A DNA stretch of 64,000 bases from Pseudomonas bananamidigenes (GCF_001679645.1 NZ_LRUN01000022.1:1-64000); one strand, 5' to 3'; shown: positions 16,804 through 26,548, counted from the stretch's first letter. Made by a program: numbers and translations. The notes: a model not told the origin generated them from the letters alone.

Positions 16804-19389
16804 ATGTCCTCACGCCTTACCCGCCAGACTTCCTCCCCTTCCCGCGTACTGTCGCTGCTGACCGCCGCCATCCTGATGGCCGGCACCGCGCCGCTCATGG
16901 CCGCCACCGAGCAGCCGGCACGCAACATGGGCGATTACGCGTTCGCCATCGGCCAGCAACCGCTGGTGTCGGCGCTCAACGCATTCACTGCCGTCACCGG
17001 CTGGCAGGTCGGCTTGCCGGCTGAATTGGGTAAAGGCGTGTCGTCGCCGGGCGTGCGTGGTTCGCTGCCACCGGAAAAAGCCCTGGAGCGCCTGTTGGTG
17101 GGGACCAACCTGAGCTTCCGCAAAATCAGCAACAACAATGTCGTGCTGGAAAAACGCATCAACAGCGGCGCTCTCAACCTCGAGCAGGTGACCATCAGCG
17201 CCACCCGTCAGGAACAGTCAGTCAACAGCGTGCCGGCCACCGTTACTGTGCAGACCCGTCAGGATCTGGACCGCAACAACGTCAACACCATCAAGGATCT
17301 GGTGCGCTACGAGCCGGGCGTCTCCGTGGGCGGCGCCGGCCAGCGCGGCGGGATCAGCGGCTACAACATTCGCGGCATCGACGGTGACCGCATTCTGACC
17401 CAGGTCGACGGCGTCGAAGTGCCGGACGGCTTCTTCAACGGCCCGTACGCCAAGACCCAGCGCAACTATGTCGACCCGGAAATCGTCAAACGCGTGGAAA
17501 TCCTCCGCGGCCCGGCCTCGGTGTTGTACGGCAGCAACGCCATCGGCGGTGCGGTGAGCTATTACACCCTTGACCCGGACGACATCATCAAGCCCGGCAA
17601 AGATGTCGGCGCCCGCCTGAAGACCGGCTACAGCTCCGCCGACGACAGTTGGCTGAAATCCGCCACCGTCGCCGGTCGCGCCGACCAGTTCGACGGTTTG
17701 CTGCACTACAGCCGGCGCGACGGCCATGAAACCGATTCCTACGGCAGCAACAACGGCACCGGCCTGGAGCGCACCGCCGCCAACCCGGAAGACGTGAAAG
17801 CCAGCAACGTTCTGGCCAAGATCGGCTGGAACTACAACGAAGGTTCGCGCCTGGGCCTGACCTACGAAAAGTACAAGGATGATCGCGACACCGATCAGAA
17901 AAGCGCCTACGGCGGCCCCTACTTCAACGGCGCTCCGACGATTCCGGACAGCGTGCTGCCCGGCGGCATGTACCAGTGGCGCACCGGCAACGACACGGTC
18001 ACCCGCGAACGTTTCGGCCTGGAACACAGCTTTGAGCTGAACAGCCTGCTGGCGGACAACGTGAAGTGGAGCCTCAACCACCAGACCGCCAAGACCGACC
18101 AGAGCACCGACGAGTTCTACTACCCGATGACCCGTAAAGTGCTGCGTACCCGCGACACGATTTACGAGGAAAAACAATGGGTGTTCGATGCGCAACTGGA
18201 CAAGGCATTCGCCATCGGTGACACCGATCACGTGCTGACCTACGGCACCACGATCAAACAGCAAAAGGTCACAGGTTCACGCAGCGGCGATGGCAAGTGC
18301 CTGGCAGTCGGTCGCGGTTGCACCGCCATCGGCGCCACCAGTGCAACCGACGTGCTGAAGAAGTCCAGCGACTTCCCTGACCCGACCATCAATACCTACA
18401 GCCTGTTCGCCCAGGACCAGATCAGCTGGAACAAATGGACCTTCCTGCCGGGCCTGCGCTACGACTACACCCAGCTCAAGCCACATATCACTCAGGAGTT
18501 CCTCAACACCGTGGCCGCCGACGGCAAGGGCACGGTCAGCGATCAAAACAAGACCTGGCATAAAGTCTCGCCGAAATTCGGCCTGACCTACGCCCTGACC
18601 GACAATTACACCTGGTACGGCCAGTACGCCGAAGGCTTCCGCACGCCGACCGCAAAAGCGCTGTACGGTCGTTTCGAGAACAGCACCACCGGCTATAACG
18701 TGGCGCCGAACCCGAACCTGGAACCGGAAAAGAGCAAAAGCTATGAAACCGGCCTGCGCGGCAACTTCGAACAAGGCTCGTTCGACGTGGCGGTGTTCTA
18801 TAACAAGTACCGCGATTTCATCAACGAAGATGCCGTCACCCCGGGCTACAACGAGCTGACCTTCCAGACCAACAACATCAAGCACGCCACCATCAAGGGT
18901 GCCGAAGTCAAGGGTCGTCTGAATCTGGATTCGTTCGGCGCGCCACAAGGTCTGTACACCCAAGGCTCGATTGCCTACGCCTATGGTCGCAACAACGACA
19001 CCGGCGAGCCGCTCAACAGCGTCAACCCGCTGACCGGCGTGTTTGGCCTCGGTTACGACCAGGACAACTACGGCGGCCTGCTGAGCTGGACCGTGGTCAA
19101 GAAGAAGGATCGCGTCGACGACAGCAACTTCAAATCGCCGGACGGCGTCAGCAGTCAGTTCAAGTCGCCGGGCTTCGGCGTTCTCGACCTGACCGGGTAT
19201 TACAAAGTCACTGACGACGTCACCGTCAGCGGCGGCGTCTACAACCTGACCGACAAGAAGTACTGGCTGTGGGATGACGTGCGCGGCTACGACAGTGTCG
19301 GCGAAGCCGCCGTGCTGAGCCCGGCCAACCTTGATCGCCTGACTCAACCGGGTCGCAACTTCGCGATCAATCTGGTCTGGGACATCTGA
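16804..19389 (+). CDS. TonB-dependent heme-type receptor with N-terminal signalling domain
   Basis: Outer-membrane receptor of about 861 residues starting at the ATG at 16804 (MSSRLTRQTS). The signal peptide ends near APLMAATE, an STN signalling domain follows (about 45-115, DYAFAIGQQPLVSALNAF), then the plug (VTISATRQEQSVNSVPATV to about 270) and the barrel. EGFRTPTAKALYGRFEN followed by NPNLEPEKSKSYETG resembles the FRAP/NPNL region of heme receptors. The chain ends FAINLVWDI. The STN domain and the preceding sigma/anti-sigma pair indicate cell-surface signalling; heme as ligand is inferred from hemO next door. Confidence 0.92.
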   Translation: MSSRLTRQTSSPSRVLSLLTAAILMAGTAPLMAATEQPARNMGDYAFAIGQQPLVSALNAFTAVTGWQVGLPAELGKGVSSPGVRGSLPPEKALERLLVGTNLSFRKISNNNVVLEKRINSGALNLEQVTISATRQEQSVNSVPATVTVQTRQDLDRNNVNTIKDLVRYEPGVSVGGAGQRGGISGYNIRGIDGDRILTQVDGVEVPDGFFNGPYAKTQRNYVDPEIVKRVEILRGPASVLYGSNAIGGAVSYYTLDPDDIIKPGKDVGARLKTGYSSADDSWLKSATVAGRADQFDGLLHYSRRDGHETDSYGSNNGTGLERTAANPEDVKASNVLAKIGWNYNEGSRLGLTYEKYKDDRDTDQKSAYGGPYFNGAPTIPDSVLPGGMYQWRTGNDTVTRERFGLEHSFELNSLLADNVKWSLNHQTAKTDQSTDEFYYPMTRKVLRTRDTIYEEKQWVFDAQLDKAFAIGDTDHVLTYGTTIKQQKVTGSRSGDGKCLAVGRGCTAIGATSATDVLKKSSDFPDPTINTYSLFAQDQISWNKWTFLPGLRYDYTQLKPHITQEFLNTVAADGKGTVSDQNKTWHKVSPKFGLTYALTDNYTWYGQYAEGFRTPTAKALYGRFENSTTGYNVAPNPNLEPEKSKSYETGLRGNFEQGSFDVAVFYNKYRDFINEDAVTPGYNELTFQTNNIKHATIKGAEVKGRLNLDSFGAPQGLYTQGSIAYAYGRNNDTGEPLNSVNPLTGVFGLGYDQDNYGGLLSWTVVKKKDRVDDSNFKSPDGVSSQFKSPGFGVLDLTGYYKVTDDVTVSGGVYNLTDKKYWLWDDVRGYDSVGEAAVLSPANLDRLTQPGRNFAINLVWDI

Positions 19390-19398
19390 TCCGCCCCA

Positions 19399-19439
19399 CC
19401 TCGCTGCGTGTGTGAATCAGCACGCAGTGAGGTTTTTTT
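19399..19439 (+). terminator. Rho-independent terminator after the TonB receptor
   Basis: A 12-bp stem (CCTCGCTGCGTG with CACGCAGTGAGG, one G-U pair), a 10-nt loop and seven T residues. It begins 9 bp past the stop codon. Its T tract overlaps the candidate -35 element of hemO. Confidence 0.92.
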
Positions 19440-19471
19440 ACGCTCCCACGACTTCTTGTTCGTCTCGTTAT
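19435..19471 (+). promoter_or_regulatory. Candidate ECF sigma-dependent promoter for hemO
   Basis: TTTTTAC, 16 bp, GTTCGTCTCGTTAT, identical in both blocks and in spacing to 16692-16728. It ends 28 bp before the hemO start. Confidence 0.6.
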
Positions 19472-19499
19472 CAAGCGCCTCTTTTATCAAGGACATCCC

Positions 19500-20096
19500 A
19501 TGAGCACCCCGGAAAAAGCCCTGCGTTCGCAACGCTTGAACCAGATCACCCACGAGCCGCACAGCAAGCTCGACGCACTGGTCAAGGCCCACGCGCCGTT
19601 CGAGACCCGCGCCAGTTTCGCCCGCTTCGTGGTCGCGCAGTACCTGTTCCAGTCGGAACTGGTCTCGCTGTACAACGATGCCGAACTGACTGCCATCGTC
19701 CCTGACCTGCCGGCCCGTTGCCGCGCCGAAGCGGCCAAAGCCGACCTCGCCGACCTGGACACTGAAGTGCCAGCCCCGGTGGCCGGTGCGGTGAAAAACC
19801 CGAGCAAGGCCCGCGCGCTGGGCTGGATCTTCGTGTCCGAGGGTTCCAAGCTCGGTGCTGCGTTCCTGATCAAACGCGCGGTCGCGCTGGACCTGAGTGA
19901 AACCTTCGGCGCCCGTCACCTCGGCGAGCCTGAAGGCGGCCGGGCCGAAGGCTGGAAAAGCTTCGTGCGCACCCTCGACTCGCTGCCGTTCAGTGCCGAG
20001 GAAGAAGCCGAAGTGGAGCAAGGCGCGCTCGATGCGTTCAACCGCTTCACCGTGCTGCTGGAGCATGCTTACGCCACGGAGGCCGAACCGGCCTGA
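19500..20096 (+). CDS. hemO: Biliverdin-producing heme oxygenase (PigA/HemO type)
   Basis: The 198-residue cytoplasmic enzyme opens heme to release iron, biliverdin and CO. The N-terminal segment LRSQRLNQITHEPHSKLDALV contains the proximal His region, and ALGWIFVSEGSKLGAAFLIKRA with FGARHLGEPEGGRAEGWKSF matches the distal helix and the PigA-type C-terminal part. Length agrees with P. aeruginosa PigA/HemO. It follows the signalling heme receptor after a terminator and has its own matching promoter motif, so both should respond to the same sigma factor. Confidence 0.94.
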   Translation: MSTPEKALRSQRLNQITHEPHSKLDALVKAHAPFETRASFARFVVAQYLFQSELVSLYNDAELTAIVPDLPARCRAEAAKADLADLDTEVPAPVAGAVKNPSKARALGWIFVSEGSKLGAAFLIKRAVALDLSETFGARHLGEPEGGRAEGWKSFVRTLDSLPFSAEEEAEVEQGALDAFNRFTVLLEHAYATEAEPA

Positions 20097-20116
20097 AGCC
20101 ACACCGACTGCCCATT

Positions 20117-20204
20117 GTGGGAGCGAGCTTGCTCGCGAAGAGGCCGTCAGATTCAACATCATCGTTGACTGACGTACCGCTTTCGCGAGCAAGCTCGCTC
20201 CTAC
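20117..20204. repeat. REP doublet after hemO
   Basis: Inverted REP cores of the GTGGGAGCGAGCTTGCTCGCG type, 88 bp, just downstream of hemO. Confidence 0.9.
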
Positions 20205-20261
20205 AGGGAACCGCACAAATCTGTAAGATTGCCATTTCGCCTCACGCATTCCCTCGAGCCC

Positions 20262-20657
20262 ATGCCCCAACCCGCCTCCTCCCGACTCGCCCGCCTGCTG
20301 TTCGGCCTGCTGGCCTACGTCAGCCTCGGCATCGGCCTGATCGCCATCGTCGTGCCCGGCCTGCCGACCACCGAGTTCATCCTGCTCGCCGCCTGGGCCG
20401 CGACCCGCAGCTCGCCGCGCCTGAGTGCCTGGCTGGAAAACCATCGGCTGTTCGGGCCGATCCTGAGCAACTGGCGCAATGGCAAGATCATCGCTCGCAA
20501 GGCCAAGGTCAGCGCCACCGTCAGCATGCTGCTGTGCGCGACCCTGATGCTGGTGATGCTCGATCATGGCTGGCCGGTCTACCTGGCCATTGCCGGCATG
20601 ACGCTGGGCAACCTGTGGATCTGGTCGCGCCCGGAATCCCGGCCAGAGATTTCCTGA
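20262..20657 (+). CDS. DUF454 family inner-membrane protein (YbaN type)
   Basis: The 131-residue protein is read from the ATG at 20262 (MPQPASS); an upstream in-frame start at 20229 would add 11 residues. It has a first hydrophobic hairpin LLFGLLAYVSLGIGLIAIVVPGLPTTEFILLAAW, the DUF454 hallmark PGLPTTEF, then SSPRLSAWLENHRLFGPIL, and two more membrane segments near the C terminus. Function is unknown. I recall DUF454 genes beside heme oxygenase genes in other pseudomonads, which would suggest a link to heme or iron use, but the REP doublet between them argues for separate transcription. Confidence 0.82.
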   Translation: MPQPASSRLARLLFGLLAYVSLGIGLIAIVVPGLPTTEFILLAAWAATRSSPRLSAWLENHRLFGPILSNWRNGKIIARKAKVSATVSMLLCATLMLVMLDHGWPVYLAIAGMTLGNLWIWSRPESRPEIS

Positions 20658-20837
20658 TTTCTCATTGCTTTTCAGGGCATTTCCCCGCGCAAACGTTTTG
20701 CCGCGACCGTTCGTCGGCAGACGGCTCATGCCGCCTCGCCCCGCGCCGATGAGCATTGAATGGCGCTGAATGGATTTGGCGAACCGGGCAATTCCGTGCC
20801 CCGTAGCCAACAGCTCATTCATTCGCGAGAACGTCCC

Positions 20838-22976
20838 ATGTTCGACTCCCTGTCCATTCGCCTGAAAATCGTCCTGCTGTCCGGGCTCTGCCTGCTCGGC
20901 GTGGTGGCGCTGATCGTCGGCATCAACATCTACCAGACCAACCGGAACGACGAACTGGTCAGTGAATCGAGCAGCAAGATGCTCACCGCCAGCGTGCAGA
21001 ACTTGCTGCAGGCCAAGGCCGCCGAACAGGCGGTGCAAGTGCAGAAGACCTTCGGCGAGAGCCTGCTGGTGATCACCGCACTGGCCGACCAGATCAAGGA
21101 CATGCGCGTCATGGCCGCCAAGCGTTCGCTGGACGCCGGAGCCTTGCGTGAAGAGTTGAACCTGAGCCTGAAAACCGCGTTCGAGCGCAACAGCAAGGTG
21201 CTGGGCATCTGGCTGGCCTTCGAACCCAACGGCCTGGACGGCAAGGACAGCGAGTTCGTCAACGACGCGGCGCGCCAGTCAAACGAAGCCGGGCGCTTCG
21301 CCACGTACTGGAGCCGCGCCGCCGGTTCTGCGCTGAACACGATCATGGTCGAAGAAGACATGACCAAGACCACCCTCAGCGTCAGCGGTACGCCTTACAA
21401 CAGCTGGTACACCTGCCCTCGCGACAACAAGCGCACCTGCCTGCTCGATCCGTATGCCGACACCGTGGGCAACAAGGAAATGCTCATGACCACCATTTCC
21501 GTGCCGCTGCTGGTGGACGGCAAAGCCATCGGCGTGGTCGGCATCGACATCGCCCTCGACGCCCTGCAAGCGGCGGCCGTGGGTTCCCAACGCGAACTGT
21601 TCAACGGTGCAGGACACATGCTGATCGTCTCCGGCAGCGGCGTGCTCGGTGCCTACAGCACCGACGCGACCAAGGTCGGCAAAGGCATCGCCGAAACCCT
21701 GGGCGCCGAAGGCAAGGACATCCTGCAACTGCTGAACGACGGCACACCGAAGATTCTCGAACAGGGCGACCTGATCCGCGCCGTGTACCCGGTCGATCCA
21801 ATTGGCAACTCTCGCGCCTGGGGCGTGGTCATCGACCTTCCGAAACAAGTGCTGCTGGCCGACTCGGTCAAGCTGCAAGCGGTGCTCGATGACGCTCAGC
21901 AAACCGGCGTAATGACCGCGTTGGCGGTGGCCGTGATCGCCGGCCTGATCGGCCTGGTGCTGATCTGGCTCACCGCTTCGGGCGTGACCCGGCCGATCAA
22001 CAGTGTGGCCGAGATGCTGAAGAATATCGCCAGCGGTGAAGGCGATCTGACCCAGCGCCTGAACTACACCAAAAAGGATGAACTGGGCGAGCTGGTGAAC
22101 TGGTTCAACCGTTTTCTCGACAAGCTGCAACCGACCATCGCTCAGATCAAACAAAGCATCACCGAAGCCCGTGGCACCGCCGATCAATCGTCGGAAATCG
22201 CCCGCCAGACCAGCGAAGGCATGCAGGTGCAGTTCCGCGAGATCGATCAGGTTGCGACCGCCTCCAACGAAATGAGCGCCACGGCCCACGACGTCGCCAA
22301 CAGCGCCTCGAACGCCGCCAGCGCGGCCAAAGGCGCCGACCAGTCGGCCAGGGACGGCCTGTCGATCATCGAGCGCAGCACCCGCGACATCAACCAGTTG
22401 GCCGACGAGGTCAGCAAAGCGGTGACCGAAGTCGAAGAACTGGCGGTCAACAGCGAACAGATCGGCTCGGTGCTGGAAGTAATCCGCAGCATCGCCGAAC
22501 AGACCAACCTGCTGGCGCTGAACGCTGCGATCGAAGCCGCCCGGGCCGGTGAAAGCGGTCGTGGTTTCGCAGTGGTCGCCGATGAGGTCCGCAACCTGGC
22601 CAAGCGCACTCAGGATTCGGTTGAAGAAATCCGCGTGGTGATCGAACGCATCCAGACCGGCACCCGTGGCGTGGTCGCCACCATGCATTCGAGTCAGGCC
22701 CAGGCCCACAACAACGCCGGACAGATCCGCCAGGCCGTGGACGCCCTCGGCAAGATCAGCGATGCGGTCACCGTCATCAGCGACATGAACCTGCAGATCG
22801 CCAGCGCCGCCGAACAGCAAAGTGCGGTGGCCGAAGAGGTCAACCGCAACGTCTCGGCGATCCGCACCGTCACTGAAACCCTGACAGAACAGGCTACCGA
22901 ATCGGCAGCGATCAGCAGCCAGTTGAATGCTCTGGCCAGCCAGCAGATGAAATTGATGGATCAGTTCCGCGTTTGA
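20838..22976 (+). CDS. Methyl-accepting chemotaxis protein with dCache sensor domain
   Basis: The 712-residue chemoreceptor is read from the ATG at 20838 ([10 protein letters not shown]), directly before TM1 ([19 protein letters not shown]). A periplasmic dCache-type domain spans about 35-350 and includes [19 protein letters not shown] with two Cys that may pair. TM2 is at about 356-378, then HAMP, and the signalling hairpin has [19 protein letters not shown] near residue 553. It should pass ligand signals to CheA/CheW. The domain resembles amino-acid or small-organic sensors; I cannot name the ligand. An upstream start at 20760 would add 26 residues and is less likely. Confidence 0.92.
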   Translation: MFDSLSIRLKIVLLSGLCLLGVVALIVGINIYQTNRNDELVSESSSKMLTASVQNLLQAKAAEQAVQVQKTFGESLLVITALADQIKDMRVMAAKRSLDAGALREELNLSLKTAFERNSKVLGIWLAFEPNGLDGKDSEFVNDAARQSNEAGRFATYWSRAAGSALNTIMVEEDMTKTTLSVSGTPYNSWYTCPRDNKRTCLLDPYADTVGNKEMLMTTISVPLLVDGKAIGVVGIDIALDALQAAAVGSQRELFNGAGHMLIVSGSGVLGAYSTDATKVGKGIAETLGAEGKDILQLLNDGTPKILEQGDLIRAVYPVDPIGNSRAWGVVIDLPKQVLLADSVKLQAVLDDAQQTGVMTALAVAVIAGLIGLVLIWLTASGVTRPINSVAEMLKNIASGEGDLTQRLNYTKKDELGELVNWFNRFLDKLQPTIAQIKQSITEARGTADQSSEIARQTSEGMQVQFREIDQVATASNEMSATAHDVANSASNAASAAKGADQSARDGLSIIERSTRDINQLADEVSKAVTEVEELAVNSEQIGSVLEVIRSIAEQTNLLALNAAIEAARAGESGRGFAVVADEVRNLAKRTQDSVEEIRVVIERIQTGTRGVVATMHSSQAQAHNNAGQIRQAVDALGKISDAVTVISDMNLQIASAAEQQSAVAEEVNRNVSAIRTVTETLTEQATESAAISSQLNALASQQMKLMDQFRV

Positions 22977-22988
22977 CCTCCCTTCCCT

Positions 22989-23074
22989 GATCGTTCCCAC
23001 GCTCCGCGTGGGAATGCAGCCCAGGACGCTCCGCGTCCCGCTCCAGAACTGAAACGCAGAGCATGGGAACGATC
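22989..23074. repeat. Palindromic intergenic repeat with GATCGTTCCC ends
   Basis: GATCGTTCCC at 22989 and GGGAACGATC at 23065 form the outer stem, with an inner hairpin CCCACGCTCCGCGTGGG. It is a different family from the REP doublets and lies between the MCP and CoA-transferase genes. Confidence 0.8.
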
Positions 23075-23118
23075 TCGTCATCTGTTCTATGATCAGGCCC
23101 TCTCCCGGAGGGCCTTCG

Positions 23119-24465
23119 ATGACTGATCTGCTCACGTCCGTTCAAGCCGCACTCGGTTTGTCCAACACGCCAATTCCGTTCACCGCCGAGGGCGCCCTGC
23201 CCTCGGCGTTTGCCGTCACCGACCTGGCCTGCGCGAGCATTGCCGCAGCCGGTCAGGCGATCAGCGAATTGCTCCGGCAGCAAACCGGACATTTACCTGC
23301 CCTTGAAGTGGACCGCCGCCTCGCCTCGTTCTGGTTCGCCACCTCACTACGGCCAACGGGTTGGGAAGTGCCGCCGCTATGGGATCCGGTAGCGGGCGAT
23401 TACGCGACCCGGGACGGCTGGATTCGTCTGCACACCAACGCCCCGCATCACCGCGCCGCCGCTGAAAGCGTGCTCGGTGCCTGTGCCGATCGCTCGGCAA
23501 TGGCGGCGAAAGTCGCACATTGGACCAGTGCCGATCTGGAGCAGGCGGTGGTCGATGCCAAGGGTTGCGCTGCCCAGATGCGCAGTTGGGAACAGTGGCA
23601 AAAACATCCCCAGGGACTGGCGGTGAATGCCGAACCCCTGGTGCATTTCACTGATGAGAAAGACGAACGTCATCACCCCTGGCAAGGCACGGTGGCGCAA
23701 CCATTGGCCGGGCTCAAGGTGCTCGACCTGACCCGCGTCCTCGCCGGCCCGACCGCCAGCCGCTTTCTCGCAGGCATGGGCGCGAATGTCCTGCGCATCG
23801 ACCCGCCGACCTGGAACGAGCCCGGCGTGGTGCCGGAAGTCACCCTCGGCAAACGCTGCGCACGGCTGGATCTGCAGCAACCGGCAGATCGTGCGGTGCT
23901 TGAAGGCTTGCTCAAGGATGCGGACATTCTGCTGCATGGCTATCGCGCCGATGCGCTCGAACACCTCGGCTATGGCGTCGAACGCCGCCGGCAACTGAGA
24001 CCGGGGCTGATCGACGTCTGCCTCAACGCCTACGGCTGGAGCGGCCCGTGGCAGAACCGCCGGGGCTTCGACAGCCTGGTGCAGATGAGCAGCGGGATTG
24101 CCGAGGCCGGGCAGCGCTGGAAGCAGGCGGACAAACCGACGCCGCTGCCGGTGCAGGCGCTGGATCATGCGACGGGGTATCTGATGGCGGCGAGTGCGAT
24201 CCGGTTGCTGACCGAGAGGCTGCGCAGTGGTCGAGGAGGATCGGCAAGATTGTCGTTGGCGCGGACGGCGAAGCTGTTGATCGAGCAGGGGCCGGGGACG
24301 GACGAAGTGCTGCGTCCGGAAGATGAACAGGATCAGAACTCGCAGGTGGAGCAGACACCCTGGGGGTTGGCACATCGCCTCCAGGCGCCGCTGAGTATTG
24401 CTGGAACGCCGTTGCAATGGTCGTTGCCGGCAACTGAATTGGGATCACATCGAGCGCAGTGGTGA
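23119..24465 (+). CDS. CoA-transferase family III (CaiB/BaiF) protein
   Basis: The 448-residue protein starts at the ATG at 23119 (MTDLLTSVQAAL). The core motif LKVLDLTRVLAGPTASRFLAGMGANVLRID (in two parts, about 205-234) is typical, and RRGFDSLVQMSSGIAE (about 315-330) carries the Asp expected to form the acyl-CoA anhydride. The first 190 residues are an extra N-terminal part found in a subset of the family. It would move CoA between carboxylic acids; the substrate is unknown. No catabolic neighbours point to a pathway. Confidence 0.87.
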   Translation: MTDLLTSVQAALGLSNTPIPFTAEGALPSAFAVTDLACASIAAAGQAISELLRQQTGHLPALEVDRRLASFWFATSLRPTGWEVPPLWDPVAGDYATRDGWIRLHTNAPHHRAAAESVLGACADRSAMAAKVAHWTSADLEQAVVDAKGCAAQMRSWEQWQKHPQGLAVNAEPLVHFTDEKDERHHPWQGTVAQPLAGLKVLDLTRVLAGPTASRFLAGMGANVLRIDPPTWNEPGVVPEVTLGKRCARLDLQQPADRAVLEGLLKDADILLHGYRADALEHLGYGVERRRQLRPGLIDVCLNAYGWSGPWQNRRGFDSLVQMSSGIAEAGQRWKQADKPTPLPVQALDHATGYLMAASAIRLLTERLRSGRGGSARLSLARTAKLLIEQGPGTDEVLRPEDEQDQNSQVEQTPWGLAHRLQAPLSIAGTPLQWSLPATELGSHRAQW

Positions 24466-24477
24466 ATTTCAGACCGC

Positions 24478-24569
24478 CATCGCTGGCAAACCAGCTCCCA
24501 CGGGGCCAATGGTGTCAACGGATTTTGTGTACGGCCCGGATACTGTGGGAGCTGGCTTGCCAGCGATGG
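24478..24569. repeat. REP doublet variant after the CoA-transferase
   Basis: Inverted arms built on CCATCGCTGGCAA-CCAGCTCCCAC and GTGGGAGCTGGCTTGCCAGCG. This is a sequence variant of the REP family used in the other doublets; a second partial copy is at 30563. Confidence 0.85.
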
Positions 24570-24594
24570 GGCCAGTAATGACATTACTGCCGGA

Positions 24595-24756
24595 TCAGTC
24601 TGCCCTGCTCAAAGATGCCCACAGCAACTGCGCCGCATACCCCCGAAACGGACGCCAGGCCTCGGCGCGGGCTGACAATTCCCGTGCCGTTACCCGCTCG
24701 CCCTCCAGCACCTCCAGTGCTCGCAGCAATCCCGTATTCCCGGTCCATGTCGCAAC
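24595..24756 (-). pseudogene. C-terminal remnant resembling DNA-3-methyladenine glycosylase II
   Basis: Only about 53 codons remain, beginning right after the arcD-like gene and ending RAD-stop. The segment LSARAEAWRPFRGYAAQLLWAS resembles the C-terminal helix of AlkA (E. coli AERWKPWRSYALLHIW). No upstream glycosylase fold, helix-hairpin-helix or catalytic Asp is present, since the neighbouring gene occupies that DNA. I read it as the leftover of a gene truncated by a rearrangement; it could be expressed as a read-through of the antiporter gene but should have no enzyme activity. Confidence 0.6.
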
Positions 24757-24757
24757 C

Positions 24758-26185
24758 TCACAACGACAGCAGACCGCTGTACAACCCGTAGGCCGCCAGC
24801 CCGGCCCCGGCGACCACACAGGTGAAAATCCCCTTCTCGATCGTGGTGAACAGCGGCTCGCCCTGTTCATGCTTGGCCTTGGCGAACAGGATCACGCCCG
24901 GCGCATAGAGCAACGCCGACAACAGCAGGTATTTCACCCCGCCGGCGTACAGCAACCACACCGCGTAGCAGAGGGCGATGGCGCCGATCAGCAGATCCTT
25001 GGTGCGTTCGGCCGAGGCATGTTCATAGGTTTCGCCGCGCCCGCTCAACAGCACCGCGTACGCTGCCGACCACAGGTACGGCACCAGAATCATCGACGAG
25101 GCGAGGTAGATCAGGCTGGTGTAGGTGCCGGCGGAAAACAGCGTGATCAGCAGGAAAATCTGGATCATCACGTTGGTCAGCCACAGCGCATTGACCGGCA
25201 CGTGGTTGGCGTTTTCCTTTTTCAGGAACGCCGGCATGGTGTTGTCCCTGGCCGTGGCGAAGAGGATTTCGGCGCACAGCAGCGCCCATGACAACAGTGC
25301 ACCAAGCAATGAAATCGCCAGGCCGATACTGATTGCCAGCGCCCCCCAGGGCCCGACGATGTGTTCCAGCACCGCCGCCAGCGAAGGGTTCTGCAGGGTC
25401 GCCAGTTCCGGTTGGCTCATGATGCCCAGCGACAACACATTGACCAGCACCAGCAGCGCCAGCACACCAATGAAGCCGATCACCGTGGCGCGGCCGACAT
25501 CCGAACGTTTCTCGGCCCGCGCCGAGTAAACGCTGGCGCCCTCGATACCGATGAACACGAACACCGTCACCAGCATCATGTTGCGCACCTGATCCATCAC
25601 CCCGCCGAAGTTCGGGTTGCTGCGGCCCCAGATGTCACGGGTAAAGATGTCGGCCTTGAACGCCACGGCGGCGATGACGATGAACATGATCAACGGCACG
25701 ATCTTGGCCACGGTGGTCAGTTGATTGATGAACGCTGCCTCCTTGATCCCGCGCATCACCAGAAAATGCACGGCCCACAGCAGCACCGAGGCGCAACCGA
25801 TGGCGATCGGCGTATTGCCCTGGCCGAACACCGGAAAAAAGTAGCCGAGGGTGCTGAACAGCAACACGAAATACCCGACGTTGCCCAGCCAGGCACTGAT
25901 CCAGTAACCCCACGCCGAAGAAAAACCCATGTAGTCGCCAAACCCGGCCTTGGCGTAGGCATAGACGCCGGAGTCCAGCTCCGGCTTGCGGTTGGCCAGG
26001 GTCTGGAACACGAAGGCCAGCGTGAGCATGCCAATGGCGGTGATCCCCCAGCCGATGAGGATCGCCCCGGCGTCAGCCCGCGCCGCCATGTTCTGCGGCA
26101 ACGAGAAAATCCCCCCGCCGATCATCGAACCCACCACCAGGGCGATCAGTGCGCCAAGGCGCAGCTTTTGCGTCGGTTGCGACAT
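24758..26185 (-). CDS. Amino-acid antiporter of the ArcD (arginine/ornithine) type, paralogue 1
   Basis: The 475-residue APC-family exchanger has about 13 hydrophobic segments. It opens [26 protein letters not shown], with the conserved GSMIGGGIF substrate-binding loop in TM1. It is very similar along its length to the divergent arcD at 26624, so the two look like an inverted duplication. It is not followed by arc genes but by the alkA-like remnant. It may exchange ornithine, arginine, lysine or related amines; which is not determined by sequence. Confidence 0.9.
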   Translation of the reverse strand: MSQPTQKLRLGALIALVVGSMIGGGIFSLPQNMAARADAGAILIGWGITAIGMLTLAFVFQTLANRKPELDSGVYAYAKAGFGDYMGFSSAWGYWISAWLGNVGYFVLLFSTLGYFFPVFGQGNTPIAIGCASVLLWAVHFLVMRGIKEAAFINQLTTVAKIVPLIMFIVIAAVAFKADIFTRDIWGRSNPNFGGVMDQVRNMMLVTVFVFIGIEGASVYSARAEKRSDVGRATVIGFIGVLALLVLVNVLSLGIMSQPELATLQNPSLAAVLEHIVGPWGALAISIGLAISLLGALLSWALLCAEILFATARDNTMPAFLKKENANHVPVNALWLTNVMIQIFLLITLFSAGTYTSLIYLASSMILVPYLWSAAYAVLLSGRGETYEHASAERTKDLLIGAIALCYAVWLLYAGGVKYLLLSALLYAPGVILFAKAKHEQGEPLFTTIEKGIFTCVVAGAGLAAYGLYSGLLSL

Positions 26186-26548
26186 TCAAATCTCCTTGAA
26201 AGATCAGGGTCCGGTTTTATTTGTAACAACAATTAACTAAACGGACAAAACAGGATGACGTTTATCAGGTAATGCCGAAAAACGCCCACTTATATATAGC
26301 GAATGACGCTAACGCATAGCACAGCAAGATAATTTTGTGCGCTGATCCTGATAAATCAATTCTGTGCTGAAAACAGATGTGAAAAATTTGCCAAACGTCG
26401 AAAAGCAACTAGCGTGATAACTCGAAAGCAATAGGATCCATTCCCAACCGCACTATCGAAAGGCCTCTGGGGCGGGCCTTCCAGACACAAGCCTTATGCC
26501 AGCATCGGCTTCATAAGTCATTCATTAACAATGGAATGTGAGCATGCA

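Noticed and set aside
19344..21038. 564-codon open frame spanning antisense to hemO, DUF454 and the MCP start
   Set aside because: It crosses three real genes and two repeats, which no true gene would do.
21279..23135. 618-codon open frame antisense to the chemoreceptor
   Set aside because: It lies wholly over the well-supported receptor and its downstream repeat, with shadow-type composition.
24757..24870. First part of the open frame joined to the alkA-like tail
   Set aside because: These codons lie inside the arcD paralogue in another frame and show no glycosylase similarity.
26348..26359. TGATAAATCA dyad as an ANR box
   Set aside because: The spacer is 2 bp, not the 4 bp of TTGAT-N4-ATCAA, and it is too far from the arcD start; the site at 26549 fits better.
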